A stretch of DNA of 64,000 bases from Rhizonema sp. PD37 (lineage in GTDB: Bacteria > Cyanobacteriota > Cyanobacteriia > Cyanobacteriales > Nostocaceae), in assembly GCA_029379215.1 (NCBI GenBank), contig JAQYWO010000004.1, positions 1 to 64,000 of the forward strand, written 5' to 3'. Shown here one piece after another: positions 63,280 to 64,000 of the stretch. The notes under the pieces were generated by a model. That model was not told where the DNA came from. It saw only the letters and a program-made list of their open reading frames with translations, and searched no databases. The stretch's first letter is position 1, and each line of letters starts with the position of its first letter. The translations under genes were made by a program, and so were the position numbers.

Positions 63280-64000
63280 GTGAAATTACACTGGTTGCTG
63301 CCGGGTACTTTTTTAACCGTCTCCATGCTATCGTCGCCTGCCCACGCAGCGAGACTCCAGTCTTGGCATTTTGATATCAATCAAAACAGACTGCAATTTA
63401 ATACTGAAGGTGCTGTTCAACCGCAAGCACAACTTATCTTCAACCCGACTCGTCTAGTCATCGATCTCCCAGGAACTTCATTTGGGCGTCCACAGATAAT
63501 TCAGACAGTGGGCGGTGCAATTCGCGCTATCCGCGTTGGGCAGTTTGACGAACAAACGGCTCGCATCGTCGTGGAACTCAATTCAGGTTACTCTCTAGAC
63601 CCAAAGCAGGTAAAATTTGTCGGGACAACTCCAAATAATTGGACGGTACAATTACCGAAACCACAGCAAGAGCAAGCAGTCTCCTCGCCTCCAAGCACTC
63701 CAATTATTCCCAGCACTCTAAACATTCCCAGCACTCCAAATACTTCCAGAACTCCAAGAAATCTTTATACTGTAGTGACGAATGATTATAACAATAACAC
63801 TACAGCCAGGAAGGAAGCAGTTGTCAGCACAATTGCCACAACGACTCAAATTGAAAACGTACAGGTTACCGGAGATGGGTTTTTCGTTCGTACCAGTGGT
63901 GGTCATCCACAAATAAAAGTAAATCGCAGCCGAGATCTCTCCACCATTTTCATGGACATTTCTGGTGCAACTTTATCACCTAATCTAGAACAACGAAGCA
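63280..64000 (+). CDS. amiC: Second AMIN-domain amidase (partial, AmiC-type)
   Basis: From GTG 63280 the frame runs off the right edge: 240 codons seen. The signal peptide (LLPGTFLTVSMLSSPAHAA) and first AMIN domain (WHFDINQNRLQFNTEG, NPTRLVIDLPGTSFGRPQ) parallel the first amidase. A Ser/Pro/Thr-rich linker (PSTPIIPSTLNIPSTPNTS) and the start of a second AMIN domain follow. The catalytic domain lies outside the window. It is a tandem paralogue of the gene at 60968, with the leader duplicated. Confidence 0.9.
   Translation, partial: MKLHWLLPGTFLTVSMLSSPAHAARLQSWHFDINQNRLQFNTEGAVQPQAQLIFNPTRLVIDLPGTSFGRPQIIQTVGGAIRAIRVGQFDEQTARIVVELNSGYSLDPKQVKFVGTTPNNWTVQLPKPQQEQAVSSPPSTPIIPSTLNIPSTPNTSRTPRNLYTVVTNDYNNNTTARKEAVVSTIATTTQIENVQVTGDGFFVRTSGGHPQIKVNRSRDLSTIFMDISGATLSPNLEQRS

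Noticed and set aside
1..64000. tRNA and rRNA genes
   Set aside because: Intergenic regions were scanned by eye for T-loop (GTTCGA) and cloverleaf patterns. The few GGTTCGA-like hits are inside coding genes such as ribD.

Overview
The window reads as cyanobacterial chromosome, most likely from a filamentous heterocyst-forming (Nostocales-type) organism. The HIP1 palindrome GCGATCGC recurs through most of it (for example 1508-1515, 3621-3628, 5473-5480). There is a photosynthetic gap2-type GAPDH, a carotenoid-isomerase-like FAD enzyme, a fused PyrF-PyrE protein, and intergenic short repeats and small palindromes typical of these genomes. From memory, the right end (mreD-mreC-mreB, ssb, cation/proton antiporter, two tandem AMIN-domain amidases) is laid out like the alr0088-alr0093 neighbourhood of Anabaena PCC 7120. 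No tRNA, rRNA or CRISPR array was seen.

Layout. 1-6.7 kb: a partial secreted TPR protein with nearly identical 126-bp units, a broken ggt gene, small hypotheticals, a DUF1802 protein, an aldo/keto reductase and MsrA. 6.9-10.1 kb: a GC-rich, HIP1-free island of two further aldo/keto reductases divergent from a LysR regulator, which looks transferred from a proteobacterium. 10.4-28.5 kb: PyrF-PyrE, a GAF histidine kinase, an HTH-AAA-GGDEF protein, an esterase, a UPF0104 membrane protein, a PlsY-like/PEP-synthase-like fusion coupled to a cupin, a 46-residue membrane protein, an SGNH hydrolase, a small-gene/retropepsin pair, a periplasmic-binding-type receptor beside a Ser/Thr kinase, and an outer-membrane beta-barrel protein. 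28.6-33.1 kb: an orphan TnpB with a probable guide-RNA region, an RDD-pentapeptide protein, and an internally deleted tnpB remnant.

33.2-44.1 kb: an MCE protein with its MlaF-like ATPase (lipid transport), a CrtISO-like oxidoreductase, a lipoprotein esterase, a DUF938 methyltransferase-like protein, an NTF2-like protein, a translationally coupled lipoprotein-AtzG-AtzE operon, a LuxR-type response regulator, YbaB and a low-molecular-weight tyrosine phosphatase. 44.5-54 kb: murC-murB, nadD, gap2, thiL, a 1.7-kb gene-poor but structure-rich interval, a small conserved protein and ribD. 54-64 kb: a GNAT pseudogene at the tail of mreBCD, then ssb, the antiporter and the two amiC-type amidases, the second cut by the window edge.

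The core genes serve envelope growth (murB, murC, mreBCD, amiC pair, MCE transport), nucleotide and cofactor synthesis (pyrFE, nadD, thiL, ribD) and central carbon flow (gap2). Around them lie signalling proteins and many small repeats. Two repeats have entered coding genes in frame (35837-35905 and 55612-55650). The most speculative but interesting item is a tiny ORF at 51044-51094 encoding the RGSGR pentapeptide of PatS-type heterocyst inhibitors; about 0.4 such matches per window are expected by chance.
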